From CAMCYM01 sp964405405 (GTDB taxonomy: Bacteria; Bacteroidota; Bacteroidia; Flavobacteriales_D; Sanyastnellaceae): a stretch of 35,659 nucleotides of DNA. The notes beneath the pieces were generated by a model. The model had not been told where the DNA came from and ran no database searches. It saw only the letters and a list, made by a program, of their open reading frames with translations. The stretch covers positions 1-35,659 of the forward strand of contig CAYONT010000022.1 in assembly GCA_964405405.1 (NCBI GenBank), read 5' to 3'. The position numbers and the translations under genes are program-made. Below, piece after piece: positions 18,288 to 27,608 of the stretch. Within the stretch, counting starts at the first letter, position 1. Each line of letters opens with the position of its first letter.

Positions 18288-19547
18288 ATGACTTTGAACC
18301 TCCTTTTCCTGTCGTTTTGGGTGAAATGCCTGGCCTGGGCGGGCATCGGCCACGGCGTCATCGCAGAGCACGCGGCCCCCAAAAGACTCGACGCAGGGCA
18401 AGACGCCACCGTCTCCTGGACCATTTACAAGGACGACATCCGCGGATTTTCCCGCTTGCAACTTCGATTCCCCGATGCATTGGATGTCACTGCACTGGAA
18501 ACCGCTGGGGCCGAGTTCACCTTCCGGGACGGGGTGGCAAAGCTTCAATGGCGGGACACCCCGGCGTCGGCGTCCTTCACGGTCCGGCTCCGGGTACGGG
18601 CACAGGCCCAGTTTGCGGGCGGCGTGATTGAGTCGGTTTGGTCTTTCATCGACGCCGGCGAGCGGGTAGACCTCGCGCTGGATCCGGTGGTCATCGAGGG
18701 GGCGCCAGACCGGTTGTCGGGCACAGCGCCTGCGCCGGCTGGCGAGGCGCGCATCTCCGCCCGGGTTCCCGCTCCCATCCGGGTGCGGCGCACCATCCAG
18801 GCAGAAGGCCCGGACGTGGCCACCGTCCGCCTCACCGTCACCGGCCATCCCCAGGGGGCCTTCCTCAAACTCGACGAGACCATCCCCGCCGACTGCCTCG
18901 TCGAGACGGACCGGCTGTCAGGCGCCACCGCCAGTTGGGTGGACGGCGTGCTGAAATTTGTTTGGTTTGACTCGCCCCGGAACGACACCTTCGAAGTCAC
19001 TTACCGCATCTTGGGGCCCCGTCCCCGCTGGGAAAATGCACTCCAGGGAACATTCACTTATCTGTTGAACAACGTGGCCCAGATAGGCCAAACCAACGCA
19101 ACCGCCCCCGCCTCCTCCGCCCCCTCCTCCGCTCCTGCGTTCGCCAGTGCTGCACCGGCACCTCCAGCGCCGAAGGCTTCAGCGGCACCCGCTCCGAAAG
19201 CGGCACCCGCTCCGAAGGCGGCACCCGCGCCGAAGGCGGCCCAGCCCCCCCGCGATGAACAGGGCGTTGCCTACCGTGTCCAAGTGCTCGCCGGACACCG
19301 GCAAGTGGGCCCTGCCTACTTCGCACAGTACTTCGGCTACCGCGACCGCGTGGAATCCGAAACGCATGAAGGTTGGATCAAATACACCACGGGCAGCCAT
19401 ACAGCCTACGCCAGCGCGCGGGATGCCCGGGAGACCCTCCGAACCCAACACCCCTTCCCAGGCCCCTTTGTGACCGCTTACCTCGATGGCGAGCGCATCA
19501 CCGTTCAAGAAGCCCTCACCCGATCTGCCCAGCGATGGATCCCGTAA
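18288..19547 (+). CDS. SPOR-domain protein with tandem beta domains and Ala-Pro-Lys linker
   Basis: The 419-residue protein begins with a short hydrophobic segment that may be a signal peptide. Two beta-rich domains follow (about 30-160 and 165-275). The second contains FLKLDETIPADCLVE and WVDGVLKFVWFDSP, and the first has the parallel FRDGVAKLQWRDTP, so the two may be related copies. A linker at about 280-320 is built of Ala-Pro-Lys repeats. The C-terminal ~94 residues (YRVQVLAGHRQVGP, later GWIKYTTGSHTAYASARDAR) match the SPOR fold, which binds denuded peptidoglycan glycans at the division site. It is therefore probably an envelope protein with a cell-wall-binding end. Its last 13 bp overlap the xerD-type gene, so the two are probably co-transcribed. 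Confidence 0.75.
   Translation: MTLNLLFLSFWVKCLAWAGIGHGVIAEHAAPKRLDAGQDATVSWTIYKDDIRGFSRLQLRFPDALDVTALETAGAEFTFRDGVAKLQWRDTPASASFTVRLRVRAQAQFAGGVIESVWSFIDAGERVDLALDPVVIEGAPDRLSGTAPAPAGEARISARVPAPIRVRRTIQAEGPDVATVRLTVTGHPQGAFLKLDETIPADCLVETDRLSGATASWVDGVLKFVWFDSPRNDTFEVTYRILGPRPRWENALQGTFTYLLNNVAQIGQTNATAPASSAPSSAPAFASAAPAPPAPKASAAPAPKAAPAPKAAPAPKAAQPPRDEQGVAYRVQVLAGHRQVGPAYFAQYFGYRDRVESETHEGWIKYTTGSHTAYASARDARETLRTQHPFPGPFVTAYLDGERITVQEALTRSAQRWIP
19182..19235. repeat. Three tandem 18-bp repeats in the SPOR-protein linker
   Basis: Units at 19182-19199, 19200-19217 and 19218-19235 share GCGGCACCCGCNCCGAAR and encode Ala-Ala-Pro-Ala-Pro-Lys. Changes in copy number keep the frame and would only lengthen or shorten the linker. 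Confidence 0.85.
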
Positions 19548-20530
19548 CCGCCCCCCCCCGCTCTGACTGGTCCTCCGCCATCGAAGGCTACCGGACCTAC
19601 CTCGAGCTGGAGAAAGGCTTGAGCCCCAACTCCGTGCAAGCCTACATCCGAGACATCGAGCAGTTTGCCCGCTTCGCCCAGTTGGAAGAAAGCGTGTCGA
19701 CGCCCGCACAAATCGAAATGCAGCACGTCGAGCATTTCATGGGGTCGCTGTTTGATCGGGGTTTGGCACGCAACAGCCAGGCTCGGATGCTCTCGGGGGT
19801 CCGGAGCTTCTGCAAGTACCTTCGGCTCGAAGGAGTCATGACCAACAACCCCGTCGAACTCGTCGAATCGCCCCGCCCCCAGCGCAAACTTCCGGACGTG
19901 CTCAGCGTGGAAGAAATCGGTCGCATCATGGATGCGGTGGATTTGGCCCGCAGAGAAGGCGTTCGCAACCGGGCCATGCTCGAAGTGCTCTACAGCTGTG
20001 GCCTGCGTGTCACGGAACTCACCGAACTGCAATTGTCCCGGGTGGACTTCATCGACGGCATCCTCACGGTGGTTGGAAAGGGCAACAAGGAGCGCATTGT
20101 GCCCATCGGTACCACCGCCCTACACGCGTTGGATGACTACCTCGCCCACTACCGTGCGGACATCCTGCCTGCACCCGGCCACGAAGACATCCTCTTCCTG
20201 GGCCGCCAAGGGCGACAAATGAGCCGCCAAATGGCCTTCACCATGCTGCGGCGCACCGTCATCCAGGCCGGAATCCGCAAGCATGTGAGCCCCCATACCT
20301 TCCGACACAGCTTCGCCACCCACCTGCTCGAATCCGGCGCCGACCTGCGTGCCGTGCAGGAGATGTTGGGCCACGCGCAGATCACGACCACCGAGATCTA
20401 CACCCATCTGGACCGTCGCTTTTTGAAAGACCAAATCGTCCAGTTCCACCCCCGCTCCCACGAGGCCGCCCCGGTCAAACGCGTCCGAACCGACACGACG
20501 AAACCAGAGCGTCAGAAGTCGACGCGGTAA
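19535..20530 (+). CDS. xerD: Tyrosine recombinase XerD-type
   Basis: The ATG at 19535 gives 331 residues. An N-terminal SAM-like DNA-binding domain (about 12-105) is followed by the catalytic domain. The active-site residues are all visible: R158 in CGLRVTEL, K182 in GKGNKER, H254 and R257 in HTFRHSFATHLLESG, H280 in MLGHAQITTTEIYTH and nucleophile Y289. The length and the LESGADLRAVQEMLGH motif fit the XerC/XerD group that resolves chromosome dimers at dif, rather than a phage integrase; no att-like repeats or phage genes are nearby. The 3' end overlaps the convergent TonB-receptor gene by 19 bp. A long N-terminal extension from 19373 was rejected because it only re-reads the SPOR-protein gene. 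Confidence 0.93.
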   Translation: MDPVTAPPRSDWSSAIEGYRTYLELEKGLSPNSVQAYIRDIEQFARFAQLEESVSTPAQIEMQHVEHFMGSLFDRGLARNSQARMLSGVRSFCKYLRLEGVMTNNPVELVESPRPQRKLPDVLSVEEIGRIMDAVDLARREGVRNRAMLEVLYSCGLRVTELTELQLSRVDFIDGILTVVGKGNKERIVPIGTTALHALDDYLAHYRADILPAPGHEDILFLGRQGRQMSRQMAFTMLRRTVIQAGIRKHVSPHTFRHSFATHLLESGADLRAVQEMLGHAQITTTEIYTHLDRRFLKDQIVQFHPRSHEAAPVKRVRTDTTKPERQKSTR

Positions 20531-22941
20531 AAAAAGATGGGCAGAAAGCCCAGCTGGTACTCCTCCCGGATGGGCGATGCCCCACCGTTGTTCTCATCGG
20601 GCGCGTAGGTCAACTTGAGCACGTTTTTTCGATTCGTCACGTTCACGAAGTCGATGCCCAACTCGTGGGTCGTCTCAGGCCGGTTCCAAACCACGTTCGT
20701 CTTCACATCCAACCGGAAATAGGCATCAAATTGCTGGGTGTTGCGTTCGGCATCCAAGTAAATGATCTCCCGGGCTTCCGCGCTCGCCGCGTCATCCACC
20801 GGTCCATACCAACGCCCCCCGGCCGTGGTGGCCTTGATGCCCGTCACCCAACCCCACTGGCTGTTGAGCCGCCACTCTCGGCTCGCCAGCGCATTGAAGG
20901 CATAGCGTCCGTTGAACTCGGTGTTGCGCCACACCCCGTCGCTTCCCGCATACTGGGCGTCAAAAACCGAACCGGTGATCAAGCCGAACCAGCCGTTGTG
21001 GAACCCGCGGGACACGGTCACCTCTACCCCCCGGTTGCGCCCCAAACCCTCGTTCACAAGGGAGTCCGCGAAGAGCCGGCTGAAGCCCGAACCGCCGTTG
21101 ATGAGGGAGAATCCTGTCGGCACCACGTCCACCGGGATGTTCCAGAGCCATTGCTGGTACAGCTCCACTTGCACCCGCACCCGGTCTCCCAAGGACCCGG
21201 CACCGCCCACAACGGCATGCAGGCTCCGGGTCATCCCCATCGCTGCGTTGGGGGTTCGCAGCCTGCCCGCACCATCGGGGCCATTCGAACCGGCGTAGAG
21301 GTAGCCGGGCTGGGTTTGGCTGTGCACCCCGAGGCCACCGGTCCAGGTCACCCGCCGCCCCCGAAAGGCCGCTCCCAGCCGCGGTTCCAGGGCAGAGAGG
21401 TCACCGGACTGGCTGTGGTACTGCAGGTGCCACCCTGCGGTCAAGTCCCAACGCGCGTTCGGTCGGAACTTCCATTGAAAAAAGGGCTGTACGAGCCAAG
21501 TGGATTGAACGGCATCCCACCGACGCTCCCAAGCGCCCACCGCCTCCGTGCCGGGCATTTCCATCCGGATGCTGTCCCGAAACGCACCTTGAATGGCATC
21601 CACATGGAGCCCGTACCGCAGGACCGATCGGTCGCTGAGGCGCTCGTTCACTTGCAGCGCCAACGCCACGCGGTCCGACACATAGCTGTACCGCATGTAG
21701 TCCACAATGCTGTCCACCTGGTACACTTGCTCGGGGTCCAGCAGTTGCCTGTAGACCAAATCATGTCGGCTCCGCTGCACATCCCGGCTCCCCGCCAAGG
21801 TCAAGCGGGCATGGCGCCGATCGCCCCAGGGAAGGTGGCAAGTCACCCCCAGGATGCCCATGCCGGTTTTGAAATACTGGTCCCGGTCGTTCTCGCCGTA
21901 GATGTTGCGTTCCGGCGCCACTTGGTCGCTGATGAGGATGTCTACACCGCTTTTGCCCCCAATGCCCCATACGGCCAGTGAAGCGCCGCTCTTGCCGACT
22001 TGGGGGAAGTGCAGTCGGAAACTGCCATCCTGATAGCGCGGCACTGCAGAGGTGCCGATGTCGATGCCCAAAAGCGAGAAGATGCCTGCGGTGCTGTACC
22101 GATAGTTCGCCAGCAGGGTGGCGCGACGGCGTTTTCCCAGCGGGCCTTCCCAGAGGGCCTCGGTGCCCAGGAACCCCAGTTGGAAGCTGCGCACGGGCCG
22201 GTCGGGGTTCCCGTTGCGCAACCGCAGGTCGAAGACGGCCGCGGTGGAATTCCCGAACTCGGCGGGGAAGGCACTGGTGAAGAAATCGCTGTTCGCCAGG
22301 ACTTTGTTGTTCAAGATGGCCACGGGTCCCCCCACGGTGCCGGGGATGCTGAAGTGGTTGGGGTTGGGCAAGTCCACTCCTTCGACCCGCCAGAGGACGC
22401 CGAAGGGGCTGTTGCCCCGAACGACGATGTCGTTGCGGCTGTCGTCGGCGCCTTGGACGCCGGCGAAGTTGCTGGCCATCCGGGCGGGGTCGCCCCGGGA
22501 GCCGGCGTAGCGGTCGGTTTCCTCCACGGAGAAGGCCCGGGCACTGACGACCGCCATCTCGTTGAGGACGTCCCCGGGCCGGCCGGCTTCCACCTCTGCG
22601 GCGGCCAGCATCGCCGGGGCGGGCCGGAGTTCCAGTTCCAGAACCACCGGTCGGCCGGAGGTCACCACCACGCCTTCCAGCCAGCGCGTCTCGTAGCCCA
22701 CAAACCGGACCTCGACCGCATGTCGCCCCACCGGAACCCCCTCCAATCGGAACTGCCCGGAAACGTCTGTGGCCACGGCCTGTCCCGCGAGGTCGGGGAT
22801 GCGAACCGTTGCCCCGGGGAGCCCGGATTTGAGGTCGACGTCACGCACCCATCCTTGGATGGTGCCGGTTTGGGCTGAGAGCGTCCCGGACAGGGCGATG
22901 CCGAGGGCGAGCAGGAACCCGATTCGAAAGCGGTGCATCAT
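20512..22941 (-). CDS. TonB-dependent outer membrane receptor with carboxypeptidase-like N-terminal domain
   Basis: The ATG at 22941 (another follows at 22938) gives 809 residues. A signal peptide (RIGFLLALGIALSGTLSAQ) is followed by a CarboxypepD_reg-like domain (about 27-108: GWVRDVDLKSGLPGATVRI, then FVGYETRWLEGV). A TonB plug comes next (about 125-250: NDIVVRGNSPFGVLWRVEGV, LPNPNHFSIPGTVGGPVAIL) and then a beta-barrel with alternating aromatic strands that ends with Phe. It should import an unknown nutrient across the outer membrane using ExbB/ExbD/TonB energy. There is no SusD partner. The start overlaps the GluQRS stop (CCATGATG), and a complete promoter lies in the last codons of gluQRS. 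An upstream extension of the frame to 23472 is a shadow of gluQRS. Confidence 0.92.
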   Translation of the reverse strand: MMHRFRIGFLLALGIALSGTLSAQTGTIQGWVRDVDLKSGLPGATVRIPDLAGQAVATDVSGQFRLEGVPVGRHAVEVRFVGYETRWLEGVVVTSGRPVVLELELRPAPAMLAAAEVEAGRPGDVLNEMAVVSARAFSVEETDRYAGSRGDPARMASNFAGVQGADDSRNDIVVRGNSPFGVLWRVEGVDLPNPNHFSIPGTVGGPVAILNNKVLANSDFFTSAFPAEFGNSTAAVFDLRLRNGNPDRPVRSFQLGFLGTEALWEGPLGKRRRATLLANYRYSTAGIFSLLGIDIGTSAVPRYQDGSFRLHFPQVGKSGASLAVWGIGGKSGVDILISDQVAPERNIYGENDRDQYFKTGMGILGVTCHLPWGDRRHARLTLAGSRDVQRSRHDLVYRQLLDPEQVYQVDSIVDYMRYSYVSDRVALALQVNERLSDRSVLRYGLHVDAIQGAFRDSIRMEMPGTEAVGAWERRWDAVQSTWLVQPFFQWKFRPNARWDLTAGWHLQYHSQSGDLSALEPRLGAAFRGRRVTWTGGLGVHSQTQPGYLYAGSNGPDGAGRLRTPNAAMGMTRSLHAVVGGAGSLGDRVRVQVELYQQWLWNIPVDVVPTGFSLINGGSGFSRLFADSLVNEGLGRNRGVEVTVSRGFHNGWFGLITGSVFDAQYAGSDGVWRNTEFNGRYAFNALASREWRLNSQWGWVTGIKATTAGGRWYGPVDDAASAEAREIIYLDAERNTQQFDAYFRLDVKTNVVWNRPETTHELGIDFVNVTNRKNVLKLTYAPDENNGGASPIREEYQLGFLPIFFYRVDF

Positions 22942-23774
22942 GGCCGCAAAGGTAAGGTGGCGACCACCTCCTCCAACATCGCAGCGGGCACCGCCGGCGC
23001 CACCACCGGCAAGCCCAGCCACGCCAGCACCTCCCGCAGGACCTGCGGGGCTTGCTCCACCTCGACCGGCGGCGCCAGCGTCTGCTTCGACCACTTTTGG
23101 CCCAACGGGTTCCGCAAAACGGGCACGTGCCGGTAGCGCGGCGTGGGCAGACGCAGGAGCTGTTGGAGACGGATTTGGCCTGCGGTAGCATCCAACAAAT
23201 CGGCGCCCCGCACCACGTCGGTCACCCCCAGCGCTGCATCGTCCACCACACACGCCAGCGCATAGGCCCAAGGGCCGTCTGCACGCCGGAGCACGAGGTC
23301 GCCCAGGTCTTCCTGCAACCCATAACGACAAGTCCCGGCCTCCCGGTCCTCCCACTGCACCACCCCCTGCCCCATCCGCAGCCGGATGGCCCGGTCGTTG
23401 GGAAGCCCCCGTTCCCGGCAGGTCCCCGAATACACCGTCTCTCCTGCCCGATCCGAGCGGCTGCAGTGGCAACCGTACAACAGGCCCTGAGCACGCAACT
23501 GCGACAAAGCCTCCTGGTAAGCGCTATGCCGCTGGCTTTGGTAGACCACCGGCCCCTCCCAGTGCAACCCGAACCCCTCCAACGTCCTCAGGATGTCATC
23601 CGCAGCTCCCGGCACCTCCCGCGGGGGGTCCAAGTCATCGATGCGCACGTGCCACGCCCCGCCGTGCACACGTGCATCGACCCATGAGGCCACGGCCGCC
23701 ACCATCGAACCGATGTGCAAGCGTCCTGTGGGGGAAGGGGCAAAACGCCCCACGTACCCGGGGCCCGTCACCAA
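22938..23774 (-). CDS. gluQ: Glutamyl-Q tRNA(Asp) synthetase
   Basis: The 278-residue protein is a shortened glutamyl-tRNA synthetase paralogue that attaches glutamate to queuosine in tRNA-Asp. Visible features are GRFAPSPTGRLHIGSM (the HIGH-type motif near residue 10), a zinc-binding set CHC near 110 with a later Cys in YSGTC, and KWSKQ as the KMSKS-type loop. It lacks the anticodon-binding domain, as expected for GluQ. The start is TTG at 23774 or GTG at 23771, immediately after the TAA of ettA, so translation is likely coupled to ettA. Confidence 0.93.
   Translation of the reverse strand: MVTGPGYVGRFAPSPTGRLHIGSMVAAVASWVDARVHGGAWHVRIDDLDPPREVPGAADDILRTLEGFGLHWEGPVVYQSQRHSAYQEALSQLRAQGLLYGCHCSRSDRAGETVYSGTCRERGLPNDRAIRLRMGQGVVQWEDREAGTCRYGLQEDLGDLVLRRADGPWAYALACVVDDAALGVTDVVRGADLLDATAGQIRLQQLLRLPTPRYRHVPVLRNPLGQKWSKQTLAPPVEVEQAPQVLREVLAWLGLPVVAPAVPAAMLEEVVATLPLRP
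22947..22976 (-). promoter_or_regulatory. Promoter of the TonB-receptor gene, inside the 3' end of gluQ
   Basis: The minus strand has TTG (22974-22976), a 19-nt spacer and TACCTTTG (22947-22954), an exact -7 match. The -7 element ends 5 nt before the ATG at 22941, so the transcript would be nearly leaderless. Confidence 0.65.
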
Positions 23775-25463
23775 TTAGCCACGAACCAGTTTCCGGTACT
23801 TGAGCCGCTGGGGGCTGGAATCTCCCAACCGCTTCTTCCGGTTCTCCTCGTACTCGCTGTACGTCCCTTCAAACCAGTACACCTGCGAGTCCCCTTCAAA
23901 GGCGAGGATGTGCGTGCAAATCCGGTCCAAGAAGTAACGGTCGTGTGAAATCACCACCGCACAACCCGCAAATGACTGGATGCCCTCCTCAAGTGCACGC
24001 AACGTATCCACATCGATGTCGTTCGTCGGCTCGTCCAGCAACAGCACATTCGCCTCTGTCTTCAACGTCATGGCCAAATGCAAACGGTTGCGCTCCCCGC
24101 CGGAAAGCACCCCGCATTTCTTCTGCTGGTCTGCCCCGTTGAAGTTGAACTTGGAGACATAGGCCCGGCTGTTGAACAACTTGCCCCCGATGTCAATCTG
24201 TTCATGCCCGCCGCTGATGACCTCCCAAACCGATTTCTCCGGGTCGATGTCCTTGTGGCGCTGGTCAACGTAACCGATTTTCACCGTATCCCCGATTCGG
24301 ATGCTCCCGCCATCGGGGGTCTCTTCTCCCATGATCATCCGAAACAGTGTGGTCTTTCCAGCGCCGTTGGGACCGATGACCCCGACGATGCCCGCGGGCG
24401 GCAGGGAGAAGTTCAAATCCTCGATGAGCAAACGTTCGCCGAACGCCTTCTGAAGATGCGTCGCTTCGATGACCACATTGCCCAACCGCGGACCATTGGG
24501 GATGGGGATGGAGAGCTTGGCGTCCTTCTCTGACGTCCCCTCTGCCAGCATTTGCTCGTAGTTGTTCACCCGGGCCTTGTTCTTTGCCCGACGACCTTTC
24601 GGCGATTGCCGTACCCATTCCAGCTCGCGCTCGAGTTCTTTCCGCCGCTTCGATTCCTGTTTTTCTTCCAAGGCCAAACGCTTCGACTTCTGCTCCAACC
24701 AAGAAGCATAATTGCCCTCGTAAGGAATGCCTTGCCCGCGATCCAGTTCCAAAATCCAGCCTGCGACGTTGTCCAGGAAGTACCGATCGTGGGTCACACA
24801 CAAGACCGTGCCCGCGTAGTTCTCGAGGTGGTGCTCCAGCCAGTCGATGGACTCCGCATCGAGGTGGTTCGTCGGTTCGTCCAGCAACAGGACATCCGGC
24901 TGCTGCAGCAGCAAACGGCACAGGGCCACCCGGCGGCGTTCCCCTCCTGAGAGCGTAGCGATTTTTGCATCGTCCGGCGGGCAGCGCAGGGCGTCCATCG
25001 CCACGTTGAGCTTCGTGTCCAATTCCCATGCATCCAGCGCATCGATGCGGTCCTGCACCGCTGCCTGCCGAGCCATCAACGCGTCCATCTTGTCGGGGTC
25101 GTTGAGGATTTCTTCCTCCCCGAATTTGGCATTGATTTCCTCGTACTCCCGCAGCACATCGATGATTTCCTGGGTTCCCTCCTCGACGATTTCCCGGACC
25201 GTCTTGCTCTCATCGAGCTGGGGCTCCTGGCTGAGGTAGCCCACCTTGTAACCCGGCGCCCAGGTCAAATCGCCCGAGTATGCGTCGTCCAATCCGCCGA
25301 TGATGCGCATCACCGTGGACTTTCCCGCGCCGTTCGCGCCCAGGATGCCAATCTTCGCCCCGTAGAAAAAACCGAGGGTGATGTCCTTCAAAATGTGCTT
25401 GCCCATCGGGGTGACCTTGTTCACCCGGTGCATGCTGAAAATGACTTTTTTGTCGTCTGCCAT
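23775..25463 (-). CDS. ettA: Energy-dependent translational throttle EttA (ABC-F ATPase)
   Basis: The 562-residue protein has two ATP-binding cassettes and no membrane segment. It is a cytosolic ABC-F factor that binds the ribosomal E site and controls entry into elongation according to the ATP/ADP state. Walker A motifs are GANGAGKST and GPNGAGKTT; signature motifs are LSGGERRRVALCRLLLQ and LSGGERNRLHLAMTLK; Walker B regions are VLLLDEPTNHLD and VLLLDEPTNDID. The linker WVRQSPKGRRAKNKARV between the cassettes and the length (E. coli EttA is 555) point to EttA rather than Uup. A possible promoter lies about 30 nt upstream. Confidence 0.96.
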   Translation of the reverse strand: MADDKKVIFSMHRVNKVTPMGKHILKDITLGFFYGAKIGILGANGAGKSTVMRIIGGLDDAYSGDLTWAPGYKVGYLSQEPQLDESKTVREIVEEGTQEIIDVLREYEEINAKFGEEEILNDPDKMDALMARQAAVQDRIDALDAWELDTKLNVAMDALRCPPDDAKIATLSGGERRRVALCRLLLQQPDVLLLDEPTNHLDAESIDWLEHHLENYAGTVLCVTHDRYFLDNVAGWILELDRGQGIPYEGNYASWLEQKSKRLALEEKQESKRRKELERELEWVRQSPKGRRAKNKARVNNYEQMLAEGTSEKDAKLSIPIPNGPRLGNVVIEATHLQKAFGERLLIEDLNFSLPPAGIVGVIGPNGAGKTTLFRMIMGEETPDGGSIRIGDTVKIGYVDQRHKDIDPEKSVWEVISGGHEQIDIGGKLFNSRAYVSKFNFNGADQQKKCGVLSGGERNRLHLAMTLKTEANVLLLDEPTNDIDVDTLRALEEGIQSFAGCAVVISHDRYFLDRICTHILAFEGDSQVYWFEGTYSEYEENRKKRLGDSSPQRLKYRKLVRG

Positions 25464-25491
25464 CGTGGTTCTGATAAGGGGAAATGCAGCG

Positions 25492-25519
25492 CGAAGTTAC
25501 GTCAAGCGACGGGCTCCAA
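25492..25519 (-). promoter_or_regulatory. Possible promoter of ettA
   Basis: The minus strand has TTG (25517-25519), 17 nt, then TAACTTCG (25492-25499), one base off the -7 consensus. It overlaps the end of the metallophosphoesterase gene (stop at 25502). Confidence 0.4.
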
Positions 25520-26755
25520 CTCCAGCAGGGTGATCTCCGGCGGCATGCCCACCCGGCCGTGAAAGCCCAGCACCCCAAATCCCCGGTTGACGTGCAGGGT
25601 TTGGCCTTCCTCCCGGTACAAACCTCCCCAACGGCGATAACGCAACTTGCTGGGAGAGAACTTGATGCCCAACCAAGGGATCTCCACGCCGAGCTGCATG
25701 CCGTGGGTGTGCCCGCTCAAGGTCAGTTCCACCGGCGCCCGGCCGCCCATGACCTGTTGCTCCCAGTGGGTGGGGTCATGGCTCAACAATACCGTGCAAC
25801 GGTGGTCTGCGCCGCTGCCCGCCAAAGCTTGAGCCAAATCCCCCGACTGGCGAAAGCCTACGCCCCAGTTTTCCACCCCAGCGAGCACCCACTCCGCCCC
25901 GGGCTCGCCCAACAGCACGTGTTCATTGCGCAACAACCGGAAGCCCATGGCTTCGTGAATGCGGAACAACCGATCCAAGTTCGCCGTACGGTCAGCCTCG
26001 GTCATCTCCGCATAGTCCCCATAATCGTGGTTGCCGAGGATGCTGAACTTCCCCAGTGGGGCATGCAAAGCTGCAAAGTGAGGGACCCAGGGGGCCGCTT
26101 CCTCAGCGAGCAGGTTGACCAAATCCCCCGTGAAGACAATGATGTCCGGTTCTAGGTCCTGGATCCGTTGCAGGGCGTCGAGCACGGGCTGGGGCTCCCC
26201 GTGGAAGGAACCGAGGTGGGCGTCGGAGATTTGGACCATGCGCACGGGTCGGTCAGCGACCGGAAAACCCGGCAAGCGCAGGTGGTGGCGTTCGATGCGG
26301 TAGGCATATTTGCCCCAGGTGACGCCGTGCAGGAAGCCGACGAAGGTCAAGGCGGCAGCCCCTTGGCCCAAGTAGGACAAGAAGGCGCTTCGCCCGATGG
26401 GGGCTTCGTCTCCTGTCACCTGTCGCGCCCCCCACAATCCCGCTTGACGGAGCAGTTCCAGTCCCTCGAACACTGCGAGCACCATCTTGGGCACCGAAAC
26501 CACGATGAAAACTGCGGCCAACGCAGACATCCACTCCGGATGGGTCTGCCGCCACTGCGGCCAAAGGAAGCTGTTCAGGGTGAACAAGACCCAAATGGCC
26601 AACGAAATCCCCCACCAGCCCCAGCGAAAAGTCCCCCACCATGAGGCGCCCCCCCAGGTACGGCTGACCGAACGCCAAGCCCACCATTCCACCCACGCAA
26701 CGAAGGCGGCAACGAAGAGGAAAAAGACCAGCAATCTAAGGAAGGAGGGAGTCAT
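25502..26755 (-). CDS. Membrane-bound metallophosphoesterase
   Basis: The 417-residue protein starts with several hydrophobic segments (about 8-25, 46-66 and 75-97), followed by a calcineurin-like phosphoesterase domain. The metal-binding motifs occur in order: SDAHLG, TGDLVN, GNHDYG, LSHDP and SGHTHGMQ. The two-metal centre is complete. The family includes enzymes acting on lipid-linked or nucleotide phosphates and also acts as UDP-2,3-diacylglucosamine hydrolase-like proteins, but no substrate can be read from the sequence. It begins 7 bp after the ABC-importer ATPase gene and is probably in the same operon. Confidence 0.9.
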   Translation of the reverse strand: MTPSFLRLLVFFLFVAAFVAWVEWWAWRSVSRTWGGASWWGTFRWGWWGISLAIWVLFTLNSFLWPQWRQTHPEWMSALAAVFIVVSVPKMVLAVFEGLELLRQAGLWGARQVTGDEAPIGRSAFLSYLGQGAAALTFVGFLHGVTWGKYAYRIERHHLRLPGFPVADRPVRMVQISDAHLGSFHGEPQPVLDALQRIQDLEPDIIVFTGDLVNLLAEEAAPWVPHFAALHAPLGKFSILGNHDYGDYAEMTEADRTANLDRLFRIHEAMGFRLLRNEHVLLGEPGAEWVLAGVENWGVGFRQSGDLAQALAGSGADHRCTVLLSHDPTHWEQQVMGGRAPVELTLSGHTHGMQLGVEIPWLGIKFSPSKLRYRRWGGLYREEGQTLHVNRGFGVLGFHGRVGMPPEITLLELEPVA

Positions 26756-26762
26756 GTCCGAG

Positions 26763-27608
26763 TTACAACTGAGGGTCGAGGTTGTTCATTGCTTTTGGGG
26801 AATCCCAAGGGCCCTGACGGGTGTTGTCGGAAGCGGTTGGGTCGTCCACCCGGACGGGATGTGCATCGTCCTGTGCTGCCTCCCAAGCCCCCACCGAGGC
26901 CCGGACATCCAAGAACCACAGGCCATCCGGCCGCACCACCGACAACGACCGCAAAGCCGCATGGCCCTCCAATGCGTGCAAATCATGTGTGGCCAGCATC
27001 ACCTGCAGGTTTCGAGGAGGCGCAGCACACTGGGCCAACAATTGCAAAAAACCGCTACGGGACCGGGCGTCCAGAAACGCCGTGGGCTCGTCCAGCACCA
27101 ACCAAGGCGTGCGTTGCAGGAGCGCACGCCCCAACATGACCCGTTGGGCCTGGCCGTCGCTCAATTGGCCCAAACGCTGGCTCCACCAATGCGCCATGCC
27201 CACCTGATCCAACATGGCGCGGTGCTCCTTTTCGTCGCCGGGCATGAGGCCCAGCACCTGCCCCACCGTCAAACCCGATGACCGAGGAGGTGTGCTGCCC
27301 ACCCAGGCCATCCAACCCGCCCGGACCGCGGGCGGCAGGGCATCGATGCGCAGCCCCGCGATCGTTGCTTGGCCTGACACCGCCGGTTGCCCCCCCGTCA
27401 AGGTGCGCAACAAGGTGCTCTTGCCGCTTCCGTTCACCCCCGTCAGGACGTGCAGCCCGGGTCCGCTCCATTGCGCATCGACCGGAGGCCCCACCAGGTG
27501 GCGTCTGCCATAACCGCATTGCAATCCGATGGCATGCCAAACCGCACCTCCCTCCTCCCCCGCCACCGCCGCGTGGGCGTTGAAGCCTTCCTGTGCTGCT
27601 GGCATCAT
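26763..27608 (-). CDS. ABC transporter ATP-binding protein, BtuD/FecE-type
   Basis: The ATG at 27608 gives 281 residues. Walker A is GVNGSGKST (57-65), the signature is LSDGQAQRVMLGRALLQ, Walker B is PWLVLDEPTAFLD and the switch histidine is in LATHDLHAL. This is the cytoplasmic ATPase of an iron-siderophore, haem or vitamin-B12 type importer (type II). Its start lies within the TGA of the permease gene (GGATGATG). A longer frame to 28460 only re-reads the permease gene. About 30 extra C-terminal residues have no visible motif. Confidence 0.9.
   Translation of the reverse strand: MMPAAQEGFNAHAAVAGEEGGAVWHAIGLQCGYGRRHLVGPPVDAQWSGPGLHVLTGVNGSGKSTLLRTLTGGQPAVSGQATIAGLRIDALPPAVRAGWMAWVGSTPPRSSGLTVGQVLGLMPGDEKEHRAMLDQVGMAHWWSQRLGQLSDGQAQRVMLGRALLQRTPWLVLDEPTAFLDARSRSGFLQLLAQCAAPPRNLQVMLATHDLHALEGHAALRSLSVVRPDGLWFLDVRASVGAWEAAQDDAHPVRVDDPTASDNTRQGPWDSPKAMNNLDPQL

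Noticed and set aside
19535..20530. Phage or integron integrase
   Set aside because: Length and motifs fit XerC/XerD, and there are no att repeats, phage genes or tRNA targets around it.
23775..25463. Antibiotic-resistance ABC-F protein
   Set aside because: Linker, length and arrangement fit the housekeeping EttA group rather than resistance-type ABC-F proteins.
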